Origin: a virus
IMG/VR virus record: IMGVR_UViG_3300049846_002224
Coordinates: 1 to 40,644 of that record
Reading direction: 5' to 3' (one strand)
Length of the DNA stretch: 40,644 nucleotides
The notes under the pieces are model-generated. The model was given only the letters and a program-made list of their open reading frames with translations. It was not told the DNA's origin and did not search any database. Both the position numbers and the translations under genes were made by a program. Below, piece after piece: positions 24,994-31,988 of the stretch (positions are counted from its first letter, which is position 1; each line of letters begins with the position of its first letter).

Positions 24994-27012
24994 CTAAATT
25001 AAACAAGTATCTCCATCACAGAATCGATCACCGTCGTTATCAATCTGAACTTTGTACATTGCTTTCTTGTTGAATTTCTTTACGCCCTCTTGAAGTTCTT
25101 TAATCTTCTCATCTGGAAGAGGTTCGTAAGGTGCCTGCTGATAAACAGTACCATCGTCATCAATAGGCAGGAAACTTACACCCTTGAACTGACCATCCTT
25201 AGCAGTCAAAAGAGCTTTAAGGGATTCTGCTTCCTCGGGCATGAAAGATAGAGTTGCTGATACTTGATTGTCAGCCCACCAACGCTGGCACATAGAAGCT
25301 AGTTCAGCTTTTTCCCATACAGAAACTTCACGTTCATTTCTGATAGTAGGACCTGTTGTTGGGAATTCTGCAATCATAGTGTTATCTGGATCATCAACAG
25401 ATTTCTCAATCTTGTACCCAGCCTTTTCGATGATAGGTAAAAGTGGATTGTCTGTATTGAAACGAATTCTTCTGATATAAGAATTGTAGGTAGGCCAGTG
25501 AACGCCTGGTGTTACACCAGCGATAAGTGAAACAGTTCCTGATGGTTTGATTGATGTCATCTTGATAGACTCACGGACAGCTAGCCATTCAGAGTATTTC
25601 TTGTCACGATGCTCGAGGAACTGGTATCCTTCATCCATCCAAGTTCTCAACTCGGCCCAGCCTCTTGTTTCTACAAACTCTGCTAGACCTGTCATTGAGG
25701 TACCAATTCTACGGTTACGATTCATTACAGCGTTAGTCTCAGGCCATACAGTAGGCATTAGAGTTACGGCCTTGCCGTAAAGATAGGCGTGCTTTAGTGT
25801 TTCTCTATAGTCTTCAAAAGATTCGTGGTTTGTTGGGAAAGTTTCTACTAGTGTACAAACCTCCCAGGGTTCTAGAGTTTGTTCTAGACATGGGTTCCCA
25901 CCAAGAGCACGGTAATCTTTACCGTTCTTACCATCTACCATTCGACCATACTGCTGTGCTTCATCTAACCACATCAGGCCGGGTTCGCCATTCACGATAA
26001 TGCTATCAACGATTTCTGAATAGTCCATTCCAACAGTTGCGAAGACAGAGTTATTCGATGTCCAGCCCCAGCCGTCATATCCCATTCTGTCCTTGTTTTC
26101 TGGAAGATTGAAGTTCTTGATGTTGATGTAGTCTGAATCGGTTACTTCACCGAAGCAGATTTCTGCTGTTCTCCTAATACCACCGGCCACAACAGCTTTA
26201 CCAATCAAGTTCATGATATCAACGATGTCACGACTTGTTAGAGTTTGACCTCCACGATTATCAAGAAGCTTTCTAATTGTTTCATGACACTTTTCCAGTG
26301 GTTCGTAACCAGAGGCTGTACCACCGAAACTAGAAAGTGGTGCGCCTTTTGGTCTGATCAGATCGTAGTTAAATTCTAGAGGTGCACGATTCTTGAAGAA
26401 ATATGTTTCTAGAAGTGCTCCTACAGATTCAGCCCATGACTCTCTAGTATCCTGAACAACGTATTTTTCAGGTTCACCTTCCGGCTGAATAAGAGTGATC
26501 TTATCTGCTCCACGAAGGTCGAAACCAATGCCGATGCCGTTCATTGACATTTCCATCATACGAATGAAAGGTCCTGTAGCTTCCCAAGCTGAGTGACTTG
26601 AAAGCTTCTCAGTAGAAATGAACCCACAGTTCTGTAGAGGACCAGCATTCTTGTTAACGTGAACAAATGCTGTACCCATGTGCTCTAGGCCACGGCCGGG
26701 TGGAGTCCACTTAAAATGGAACATGCGATCGTATGCGTCTCGAGCAGACTTCTGTGCCTTTAGATCATTCCAAGGGGTTCTTTGATCTGTGCAATGGTCT
26801 TTGAGGATTGAATACATTCCCTCAATACATCGTTGACAGACTTCCCACCATTGTTCTTTTGTTCCATCTTCTTTTTTTCTTGAATACTTCAGAAGAAACG
26901 TTAGTTCTGAAAGAGTATTCCCGCCGCCGATGTCGAATTTCCAGTCAACCTTCTTGGTTTTGTACTCTTCGATAAAGGACTCTGACAATTTAAACGATAA
27001 AAATTCACTCAT
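24994..27012 (-). CDS. Adenosylcobalamin-dependent (class II) ribonucleoside triphosphate reductase
   Basis: A 672-residue enzyme making deoxynucleotides for phage replication. Visible hallmarks of the RtpR family are NCGFISTEK (first redox Cys), SMNGIGIGFDLRG, NPCLEQ with the thiyl-radical Cys and its Glu, CTLVETFPTN, IKPSGTVSLIAGVTPGVHW and a C-terminal CDGDTCLI redox pair. It is a little shorter than the 739-residue Lactobacillus enzyme. It needs vitamin B12 coenzyme and works without oxygen dependence. The ATG at 27012 has only a weak AGAAAG; a putative phage promoter lies at 27051-27064. Confidence 0.92.
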   Translation of the reverse strand: MSEFLSFKLSESFIEEYKTKKVDWKFDIGGGNTLSELTFLLKYSRKKEDGTKEQWWEVCQRCIEGMYSILKDHCTDQRTPWNDLKAQKSARDAYDRMFHFKWTPPGRGLEHMGTAFVHVNKNAGPLQNCGFISTEKLSSHSAWEATGPFIRMMEMSMNGIGIGFDLRGADKITLIQPEGEPEKYVVQDTRESWAESVGALLETYFFKNRAPLEFNYDLIRPKGAPLSSFGGTASGYEPLEKCHETIRKLLDNRGGQTLTSRDIVDIMNLIGKAVVAGGIRRTAEICFGEVTDSDYINIKNFNLPENKDRMGYDGWGWTSNNSVFATVGMDYSEIVDSIIVNGEPGLMWLDEAQQYGRMVDGKNGKDYRALGGNPCLEQTLEPWEVCTLVETFPTNHESFEDYRETLKHAYLYGKAVTLMPTVWPETNAVMNRNRRIGTSMTGLAEFVETRGWAELRTWMDEGYQFLEHRDKKYSEWLAVRESIKMTSIKPSGTVSLIAGVTPGVHWPTYNSYIRRIRFNTDNPLLPIIEKAGYKIEKSVDDPDNTMIAEFPTTGPTIRNEREVSVWEKAELASMCQRWWADNQVSATLSFMPEEAESLKALLTAKDGQFKGVSFLPIDDDGTVYQQAPYEPLPDEKIKELQEGVKKFNKKAMYKVQIDNDGDRFCDGDTCLI

Positions 27013-27050
27013 AAAATAACAGCTTTCTGTTTGTTAGACCTGTCTTGTAA

Positions 27051-27064
27051 AAAATATAACGGCT
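27051..27064 (-). promoter_or_regulatory. Putative phage sigma promoter (ribonucleotide reductase)
   Basis: Minus-strand AGCCGTTATATTTT, about 40 bases before the start at 27012 and immediately after the sigma factor gene. The core GCCGTTAT differs by one base from GCCGATAT. Confidence 0.5.
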
Positions 27065-27070
27065 ACTAGT

Positions 27071-27844
27071 TTAGTATACACCAAGTGCTCGCTGCAAGTC
27101 TTCCAAACCTGAGTCGTAGACCTTCTTAATCTTCTGATCGCTTACCCCTAACATCTCAGCAATCTCCTTGAATTTCAGTTCTTCATAGAGATGTAGATAC
27201 ACGACAATGGACTGATGTTCACTCAAAGAAAACAGAGCTTTCTCAACTACAGAGCTGATTTCTTTATACTCTTGTTCGTACTCTACGCTTGAATCAGATT
27301 CATCTGGAAGAAGTTCTGAAAGAGAGAAGGACTCGTGAGTAGAATCGCTCATGTATTCATCAATATTCACAGGGAAAGACGCAAAGTAATTTGATCTAAT
27401 CTTATTAAGTTCATCCATATCAATACCGATACGATCAGCAATCTCAGTATCAGAAGGCTCTCGCTGAAGTTCCTCGAGAAGAAGACTCTCAGTCTGAGAG
27501 ATAAGCTTGAACTTCAGACGAGCATAACGAGAAACCCAATCGTAATCTCTTAGACGATCATTGATTTCGCCACGAATTCTAGTAGAAGCATAAGTCTCAA
27601 AAGTATAACCCTTAGACTCGTCAAACTTCTCCAAGGCGTCAACAAGACCAAAGAAACCATCGTTGATCAAATCTCCAACCTCAATCTGGGCGGGCAGTTT
27701 TGACTTGCTCTTCACAGCAATAATTTCAACAAGAGGAAGATAAGCTTCAAGCAAATCATTGTAAGCTTTCAAATCATCTCGGTTGTCACGATAGTTAGCC
27801 CAAAGCTCCTGTTTCTGTTCCTTGGATAGTTTCTTGAACTTCAT
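27071..27844 (-). CDS. Phage sigma factor, WhiG/FliA (sigma-28) family
   Basis: A 257-residue RNA polymerase sigma factor. Region 2 is seen as VGDLINDGFFGLVDALEKFD and YTFETYASTRIRGEINDRLRDYDWVSR, where the RIRG...LRxxDW string is the WhiG/FliA signature. Region 3 is the part around LQREPSDTEIADRIGI. Region 4 is the helix-turn-helix LKFKEIAEMLGVSDQKIKKVY. Region 1.1 is absent, as in this family. The protein directs polymerase to promoters with a GCCGATAA-like -10. The ATG at 27844 follows AAGGA, and the gene has a consensus host-type promoter at 27880-27908, so it should be expressed early. Confidence 0.93.
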   Translation of the reverse strand: MKFKKLSKEQKQELWANYRDNRDDLKAYNDLLEAYLPLVEIIAVKSKSKLPAQIEVGDLINDGFFGLVDALEKFDESKGYTFETYASTRIRGEINDRLRDYDWVSRYARLKFKLISQTESLLLEELQREPSDTEIADRIGIDMDELNKIRSNYFASFPVNIDEYMSDSTHESFSLSELLPDESDSSVEYEQEYKEISSVVEKALFSLSEHQSIVVYLHLYEELKFKEIAEMLGVSDQKIKKVYDSGLEDLQRALGVY

Positions 27845-27879
27845 TAAAATCCTTCTACTCAGCGAATTATGTATAAACC

Positions 27880-27908
27880 ATTATACAACAAATGTAAAGT
27901 CTTGTCAA
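27880..27908 (-). promoter_or_regulatory. Consensus sigma-70 promoter for the phage sigma factor gene
   Basis: The minus strand has TTGACA (27903-27908), a 17-base spacer, and TATAAT (27880-27885), a perfect match to the housekeeping consensus, 36 bases ahead of the sigma gene start. Confidence 0.85.
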
Positions 27909-27930
27909 ATTAGAAGATGTGTGATATACT
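27902..27930 (+). promoter_or_regulatory. Divergent sigma-70 promoter for the structured RNA / 28416 operon
   Basis: The plus strand has TTGTCA (27902-27907), a 17-base spacer and TATACT (27925-27930). Its -35 overlaps the -35 of the sigma gene promoter on the other strand by five bases, so the two promoters should compete for polymerase. Confidence 0.75.
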
Positions 27931-27948
27931 TTAAACCAAAGGTTTAAA
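27930..27948. promoter_or_regulatory. Operator-like palindrome TTTAAACC-AAA-GGTTTAAA
   Basis: A perfect eight-base-arm inverted repeat with a three-base centre, overlapping the last base of the rightward -10 element and covering the expected start of transcription. That is a classic repressor position. It could instead form a 5' hairpin of the transcript. Confidence 0.5.
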
Positions 27949-28400
27949 CGAAAGGACACACAAGGAAGCAAGATTTCCAGGCAATGCCTGATGACATCAA
28001 CAAGCAAGTAATTATTTCGGTGGGTCAACCCGATATCGATCCCTAGAAATAAAACATGCTCCCAACCGGAACTTCGTGCTGGCAAAACCCTCTTCAGGTT
28101 TTGTACTCAGAGAAGTCGACTGCGGTGTTGGGAGTTTTCTGAATAAGCTGAAGAGAGCGAATAAAGAAACAACTCTGCCGCAGAGGAGGCCGGTTACACT
28201 TCCGAAAAAAGTGGAGGGTTGTATCAAAAGAGATTTTGGTATGGGTCTTAATTACTTGTGCTACCGGAGGGCTCTCGACTAGAACAAACCGTAGACTGTT
28301 CTAGGTATATCTAATAAATAATATGTTAGATATATTAAGCTCCGGGCCTGCGGCCTCGCCTATCTAGGCGATTGGGAAAAACCATTAGCGTGCAAAAAAA
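27945..28400 (+). ncRNA. Candidate large structured non-coding RNA (or long structured leader)
   Basis: About 455 bases with no convincing gene on either strand. Perfect or near-perfect stems are dense: 27978-27990 (five pairs), 28012-28018 with 28046-28052 (seven), 28059-28066 with 28127-28134 (eight, enclosing the hairpin 28083-28103 with seven), 28173-28185 (five), 28197-28213 (five), 28279-28304 (eight), 28306-28334 (nine), 28345-28355 (four) and 28356-28371 (six). The strong promoter at 27902-27930 reads into it. No tmRNA, RNase P, tRNA or intron core is recognised. It may be an independent RNA or the 5' leader of the membrane protein at 28416. The 3' end is not determined. Confidence 0.55.
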
Positions 28401-28415
28401 TATGTCAGGAGACAA

Positions 28416-28721
28416 ATGTTACAACTCATCGGATGGATAGGTTCACTAACCGTAATAGGAAGTTATCTAATCTCAACAAAAAAGAACAATCCAAGTATCC
28501 TTCATTGGGGAAATGTTATTGGGGCTTGCATGCTCGTTCCGGTTCAGATATACTTGAATGTTACATTTGCCGCTTTTATATCTTTGAGTTTCGGATTGAT
28601 AGCAGCGTATGGTTTATACAAAACTAGGTCGTTAGATAATGTAACGACGGTCGTTTCGACAAAGGAGAGTAAATGTCAGAATACAAAGGCGTTGCAGAGT
28701 ACCCGAACAAACAGCTATTGA
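28416..28721 (+). CDS. Small membrane protein, three predicted membrane segments (CBU_0592-like)
   Basis: A 101-residue protein with hydrophobic segments at about residues 3-20, 30-48 and 50-68, then a polar tail. The opening LQLIGWIGSLTVIGSYLIST and the later GACMLVPVQIYLN resemble the CBU_0592 family of small bacterial membrane proteins of unknown function. The ATG at 28416 follows GTCAGGAGAC. It is the first gene after the structured RNA and overlaps the metallophosphoesterase by 49 bases. A second holin, or a superinfection-related membrane protein, is possible but unproven. Confidence 0.6.
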   Translation: MLQLIGWIGSLTVIGSYLISTKKNNPSILHWGNVIGACMLVPVQIYLNVTFAAFISLSFGLIAAYGLYKTRSLDNVTTVVSTKESKCQNTKALQSTRTNSY

Positions 28722-29842
28722 AGGAACTCTGGCAAAGCGGTTTACGACAGAAGGGAATCCTTGAATACTTGGAAGCAAACGATCTTCCTATGATTTCAGG
28801 AAAAGCCCTGGCTAAATATGGTCAAAGAAACTGGAATGAAAGAGAAGAAGTCGAGCAACATATCGACATGACAGAAAGCGACTCGATGAATGTCGTAAAA
28901 GAGACAATCGATGACATTGTCAGAAATAGAATTGGTGACGTTGAAAGAGTCTCTATCAGCAAAACAGGATTCAATATCAGCATCAAGCCTAGATCAAATG
29001 TAGAAGAAATCGATCTTCCAAAGGTTGGACCTAGAAAAGCTCCTAACTATTCTTTGGCTAAGAAATCTGATGTAAACTACCATGTGTTCATTCCAGATAC
29101 TCAGATCGAAGTTGGTAGACCTAACGATCATCTTCTATGGATCTCGCAATACTTGAAAGATAGATTCTCAGGTCAGCGTATAACTCTCGTTCATGCTGGT
29201 GACCATTGGAACATGGGTTCACTTTCCTCGTATGATCGTGGAACAGGAAAGATGGAAGGTCGCAGATACATTGCTGATATCCAAGCAGGAAACGAAGCAT
29301 TTGAAATCCTTGATTCTCAAATAGCTGACGAGCCTTGGGATAAGCACTTCCTTTTCGGCAACCATGAGGAACGAATCGCCAAAGCTGCTAACAGTAACAT
29401 TCAACTTGATGGCGTTTTGAGTTTGGATCATTGCATTACTCCGCCAACTTGGGATCGACACAAGTTCCTTGTTCCGGTAACTATAGATGGTGTGACTTAC
29501 GCTCATTACTTCTACAACCCAAATACGAGCAAGCCTTACGGTGGAATCGCGGATACACGTCTAAAGATCATTGGACATTCATTCGTAATGGGCCATCAGC
29601 AGGGTCTACAAATCGCTATGAGACACGTTAAAGGTCAACAGCAAGTAGGTATCGTGGCCGGTTCTTGCTACCAGCACAGCGAAGAATACGCAGGTCCACA
29701 AGGAAATGATCACTGGCAGGGGATTGTAGTTCTCGAGAATGTAGAGAATGGATCATTTGATCCTCATCCAGTATCTCTAGATCAGCTATGTAAAACATAC
29801 GAAGGACACAGCCTGAAAGATCATAAGCCAAAGATCCTTTGA
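28673..29842 (+). CDS. Metallophosphoesterase, calcineurin-like, with N-terminal DNA-binding-type region
   Basis: A 389-residue protein. The C-terminal two thirds carry the metallophosphoesterase motifs in order: IPDTQIE (Asp142, Gln144), HAGDHW (Gly-Asp 176-177), FGNHEE (Asn230, His231), and the late GHSFVMGHQQ. The family includes Mre11-type nucleases and phosphatases. Residues 10-60 (KQLLKELWQSGLRQKGILEYL and on) look like a helix-turn-helix, suggesting nucleic-acid binding. The ATG at 28673 follows AAAGGAG. A nuclease acting on phage or host DNA is the best guess. Confidence 0.8.
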   Translation: MSEYKGVAEYPNKQLLKELWQSGLRQKGILEYLEANDLPMISGKALAKYGQRNWNEREEVEQHIDMTESDSMNVVKETIDDIVRNRIGDVERVSISKTGFNISIKPRSNVEEIDLPKVGPRKAPNYSLAKKSDVNYHVFIPDTQIEVGRPNDHLLWISQYLKDRFSGQRITLVHAGDHWNMGSLSSYDRGTGKMEGRRYIADIQAGNEAFEILDSQIADEPWDKHFLFGNHEERIAKAANSNIQLDGVLSLDHCITPPTWDRHKFLVPVTIDGVTYAHYFYNPNTSKPYGGIADTRLKIIGHSFVMGHQQGLQIAMRHVKGQQQVGIVAGSCYQHSEEYAGPQGNDHWQGIVVLENVENGSFDPHPVSLDQLCKTYEGHSLKDHKPKIL

Positions 29843-29857
29843 CGTTATATAAAATAG
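29840..29857 (+). promoter_or_regulatory. Putative phage sigma promoter (29877 gene)
   Basis: Plus-strand TGACGTTATATAAAATAG, beginning on the stop codon of the phosphoesterase and 20-37 bases before the next start. The core GACGTTAT is the least consensus-like of the set. Confidence 0.35.
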
Positions 29858-29876
29858 AACTAGAGAAGGAGCTTGC

Positions 29877-30137
29877 ATGGAAGATATTGAGAAACTCAAA
29901 GATCTAGGAACAGGGCTCACGATTATAACAATAGTTATAGATGAAGCCAAAGAGGCACCTGAAATTGATCTATCAGACTGCCCTCCTGTGGTTGCAATCA
30001 ATATCTTTCAACAGGCCATCGAAGCACTTCAATCAAGAATGCCAATACCCACTATAAAATATAATGGGTATGTGGTAGCAAGCGAAGTAACTTACGGATG
30101 GGATGATGACGACGAGGACGACGAAGATTACGTCTGA
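29877..30137 (+). CDS. Small protein with acidic tail, unknown function
   Basis: An 86-residue protein with an ordered N-terminal part containing a buried hydrophobic strand (GLTIITIVIDEA) and a C-terminus that is almost wholly acidic (DDDDEDDEDY). The ATG at 29877 follows AGAAGGAG. It ends ten bases into the convergent zinc-ribbon gene at 30128. Acidic tails of this type occur in DNA-mimic inhibitors of nucleases, but nothing more supports that here. No family is recognised. Confidence 0.6.
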   Translation: MEDIEKLKDLGTGLTIITIVIDEAKEAPEIDLSDCPPVVAINIFQQAIEALQSRMPIPTIKYNGYVVASEVTYGWDDDDEDDEDYV

Positions 30138-30268
30138 TCCTCTTCGTGTCTACAAGTCTCTTCTAGACATTCTTTACATAAACCTGGGACTTTAGAAGGC
30201 GTGTAATCTATTTCGCCGCAGTTGGCGCATCCGTCTTCTTCATACAACCAGTCCTTTTCCTCAGCCAT
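30128..30268 (-). CDS. 46-residue zinc-ribbon-like protein
   Basis: A short gene on the minus strand. The protein has two CxxC pairs, DGCANCGE (residues 14-17) and GLCKECLEE (31-34), spaced like a small zinc ribbon, and a C-terminal Cys-Arg-His. The start at 30268 overlaps the end of the DUF192 gene by eight bases, which supports coupling and real translation. The ribosome binding site is weak (GAG). Its stop lies ten bases inside the convergent gene 29877-30137. It might bind DNA or act as a transcription-linked adaptor. Confidence 0.65.
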   Translation of the reverse strand: MAEEKDWLYEEDGCANCGEIDYTPSKVPGLCKECLEETCRHEEDQT

Positions 30269-30659
30269 CGAAACTCAAATCTGATGTAGGAAGCATCCCA
30301 ACAGGAGTTTCTAAAACATATGAGAAAGGCTTAGGACAAGTTATAGGCGTTGGATCACCAGCTTTGTACTCTCCACTTTGAATAAGCTTTCCGCTTTCAT
30401 CATACCAAGCGATGTTGAGATCGAACAACATGTCGTTCATGCTGAACGGAACATATGTTGCTACTTCAAAGAAAAATAACATTCCGTCTGTATCTAGAGA
30501 AGTTAGGCCAGCGAGACCCCTTCCTCTAGTCTTACGGTCCATCGCAACGTAAACGTCCATTGTATGACCAGATTTAAACTTGATATCTAAAACATCAAGC
30601 CCGGCCAGAAATCTATAGGATTCTGCAACTTCTCTTAACTTGTTCTCTAGAGATATCAT
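30261..30659 (-). CDS. DUF192 family protein
   Basis: A 132-residue protein matching the DUF192 pattern: a leading VYVAMDRKTRGRGLAGLTSL, then DGMLFFFEVATYVPFSMNDMLFDLNIAWYD, then CPKPFSYVLETPVG. The family is widespread in bacteria and phages and its function is not established. The ATG overlaps the stop of the endolysin gene (ATGA), so the two are translated together. It has no signal peptide or membrane segment. A role in lysis is suggested only by its position. Confidence 0.7.
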   Translation of the reverse strand: MISLENKLREVAESYRFLAGLDVLDIKFKSGHTMDVYVAMDRKTRGRGLAGLTSLDTDGMLFFFEVATYVPFSMNDMLFDLNIAWYDESGKLIQSGEYKAGDPTPITCPKPFSYVLETPVGMLPTSDLSFDG

Positions 30660-31447
30660 TTTCCATCTCTTATATTAGCAAGTGCTTGAGCAAGATAGGC
30701 TTTTGTAGCATCACCAAACGTTCCAAGATTCTCTGGAATTACGTTAGCATTGTAAAGTCTTTCAACGTTCTTCTGGAATCTTTGAACCTGCCAATCCATA
30801 TCAGCATCATACACACCGTCAGCAGGAAGATTCTCGTTCAGAACAAGATTCAAAGCTTTTCTCAAAGACACAACATGAGCAGGATTCTGGATATTGTTTA
30901 ACCACATAACAGGAAGTGGAAGAATCTCTGTATAGAGAACACCAGCAGTCCATTTTCTCAGAGCAGCGTAATCAATAGGCTTAGGAGCATAACCAGGAAC
31001 CGTAGACCAATTAATACCGCTAGCTAGATCTCTAGGAGAGCACACGATTTCGAAGTGCATCCAGTCACGCGTCCCGGACCAGAACCCGCCCCAATTCCAA
31101 ACCTGTGCACCGTTATTTGTTCTGATACGGCAAATAGCTGTAGCAAGAGCTGTCGGAATATGATGATAAGAACCACCATAAGGGTTTAGTAGCCAGTTAA
31201 TGTCAATAGCGATACCATAGGCATGTAGAGAAATTGTTCCAGAAGCTGTAGTACGACACACATACGCACCAGTATCAGCGTATCTTGTCTGATAGTTCCA
31301 AGCAACTAAACAATTGTTTAAAGCTTTAGTAGCTTCAACCGCCGAAGCTCTAACTGTTACCTTACCTCTACCATGTAGAGATACGGTTCCCCACGGCCCG
31401 GTGCATCTAGGTGACCAGACACTTCTCAATTGACTTTGTGTTAACAT
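30656..31447 (-). CDS. Endolysin: M15 D,D/L,D-peptidase with C-terminal peptidoglycan-binding domain
   Basis: A 263-residue lysis enzyme. The N-terminal domain is a VanY-type M15 peptidase with the zinc-binding set His75 and Asp82 (SLHAYGIAIDIN) and His131 (WMHFEIV). It cuts peptide bridges in the cell wall. Residues about 180-255 form a putative peptidoglycan-binding domain of the type LRKALNLVLNENLPADGVYDADMDWQVQRFQKN. There is no signal peptide, so export depends on the holin at 24310-24615. The ATG at 31447 overlaps the previous stop (TAATG). Confidence 0.88.
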   Translation of the reverse strand: MLTQSQLRSVWSPRCTGPWGTVSLHGRGKVTVRASAVEATKALNNCLVAWNYQTRYADTGAYVCRTTASGTISLHAYGIAIDINWLLNPYGGSYHHIPTALATAICRIRTNNGAQVWNWGGFWSGTRDWMHFEIVCSPRDLASGINWSTVPGYAPKPIDYAALRKWTAGVLYTEILPLPVMWLNNIQNPAHVVSLRKALNLVLNENLPADGVYDADMDWQVQRFQKNVERLYNANVIPENLGTFGDATKAYLAQALANIRDGK

Positions 31448-31665
31448 TATCCGAATCTCACAGTCTGAAGCATTTCATCTTCGTTATTAATACCATGCCC
31501 GCCAGGTCCAGCATCCAAAGTGAAGTCAACGTCTGTAAACTCCACGTCGTCGTCGTCAAAGAATCTTAGAACAGCTAATTCATCAAGAGCTTCAACATCA
31601 AGATCTATAATATCTTGGTTAAAAAGAGCCATCGCTATAACATCAGCTGTTTCTTTGTCTATCAT
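31447..31665 (-). CDS. Small acidic protein upstream of the endolysin
   Basis: A 72-residue protein that is very acidic (segments EALDELAVLRFFDDDDVEFTDVDF and following). It has no Cys and no membrane segment. The ATG at 31665 follows AAGGAG, and the gene is the first of the endolysin operon, joined to it by TAATG. A putative phage promoter lies at 31698-31715. It could be an antirepressor, an inhibitor or a DNA mimic, but no family is recognised. Confidence 0.55.
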   Translation of the reverse strand: MIDKETADVIAMALFNQDIIDLDVEALDELAVLRFFDDDDVEFTDVDFTLDAGPGGHGINNEDEMLQTVRFG

Positions 31666-31674
31666 CTATTCTCC

Positions 31675-31704
31675 TTGATCTCAGTATAACATTACTGCTA
31701 TAAT
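31675..31704 (+). promoter_or_regulatory. Sigma-70 type promoter for the ThyX operon
   Basis: Plus-strand TTGATC (31675-31680), an 18-base spacer and TATAAT (31699-31704) with an extended TGC before it. It lies 36 bases before the start at 31740. Its -10 overlaps the leftward promoter at 31698-31715. Confidence 0.6.
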
Positions 31705-31715
31705 ATTTAACGGAC
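31698..31715 (-). promoter_or_regulatory. Putative phage sigma promoter (endolysin operon)
   Basis: Minus-strand GTCCGTTAAATATTATAG, 33-50 bases before the start at 31665. It overlaps the -10 of the rightward host-type promoter, so late leftward firing may block early rightward firing. Confidence 0.5.
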
Positions 31716-31739
31716 TTATTTGTATAAGAAAGGAATCAC

Positions 31740-31988
31740 ATGGGCAAGCCTGGTAACAAAAAAGGTAAAAAAGGCGAATATGAGTGGAGCGGAGAAATCT
31801 CTCGTATCATTCCTCTTCGAAATAACTACTGCTATGTGCAAGATGAGAAAGGCAAACTGCACCACATCAAGCGTGACTCAACAGAATTCTATGCTCTAGC
31901 AAAGCATCTGAATGAAATAATGGAAGGCAAAATTACTCGAGAACTCGAGCAGCTAGGCTGGACAGAACAGATTGAGGTTCTAACTTGA
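31740..31988 (+). CDS. Small basic protein of unknown function, first gene of ThyX operon
   Basis: An 82-residue protein with a Lys/Gly-rich N-terminal tail (residues 1-14) followed by a strand-rich part (EWSGEISRIIPLRNNYCYVQDEKGKLHHIKRD) that looks like a small OB- or SH3-type beta-barrel, then a helix. Such folds often bind nucleic acid. The ATG at 31740 follows AAAGGAA. It overlaps the next start (TTGA), so it is translated together with the ThyX homologue. No specific family is recognised. Confidence 0.55.
   Translation: MGKPGNKKGKKGEYEWSGEISRIIPLRNNYCYVQDEKGKLHHIKRDSTEFYALAKHLNEIMEGKITRELEQLGWTEQIEVLT

Noticed and set aside
27000-27070. Terminator after the sigma factor gene
   Set aside because: No stable GC stem or T run was found; transcription probably continues into the reductase.
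27987-28050. CTGATGA followed later by GAAA, as in a hammerhead ribozyme
   Set aside because: The two elements cannot be joined by a paired stem II and no cleavage-site stem fits.
28076-28282. 68-codon plus-strand frame in the structured RNA region
   Set aside because: No ribosome binding site, crosses several perfect stems, composition unlike neighbouring genes.
28404-28413. GTCAGGAGAC resembles part of the cobalamin riboswitch B12 box, of interest because the reductase needs B12
   Set aside because: It is the ribosome binding site of the gene at 28416, the other conserved riboswitch elements are absent, and the reductase lies on the other strand.
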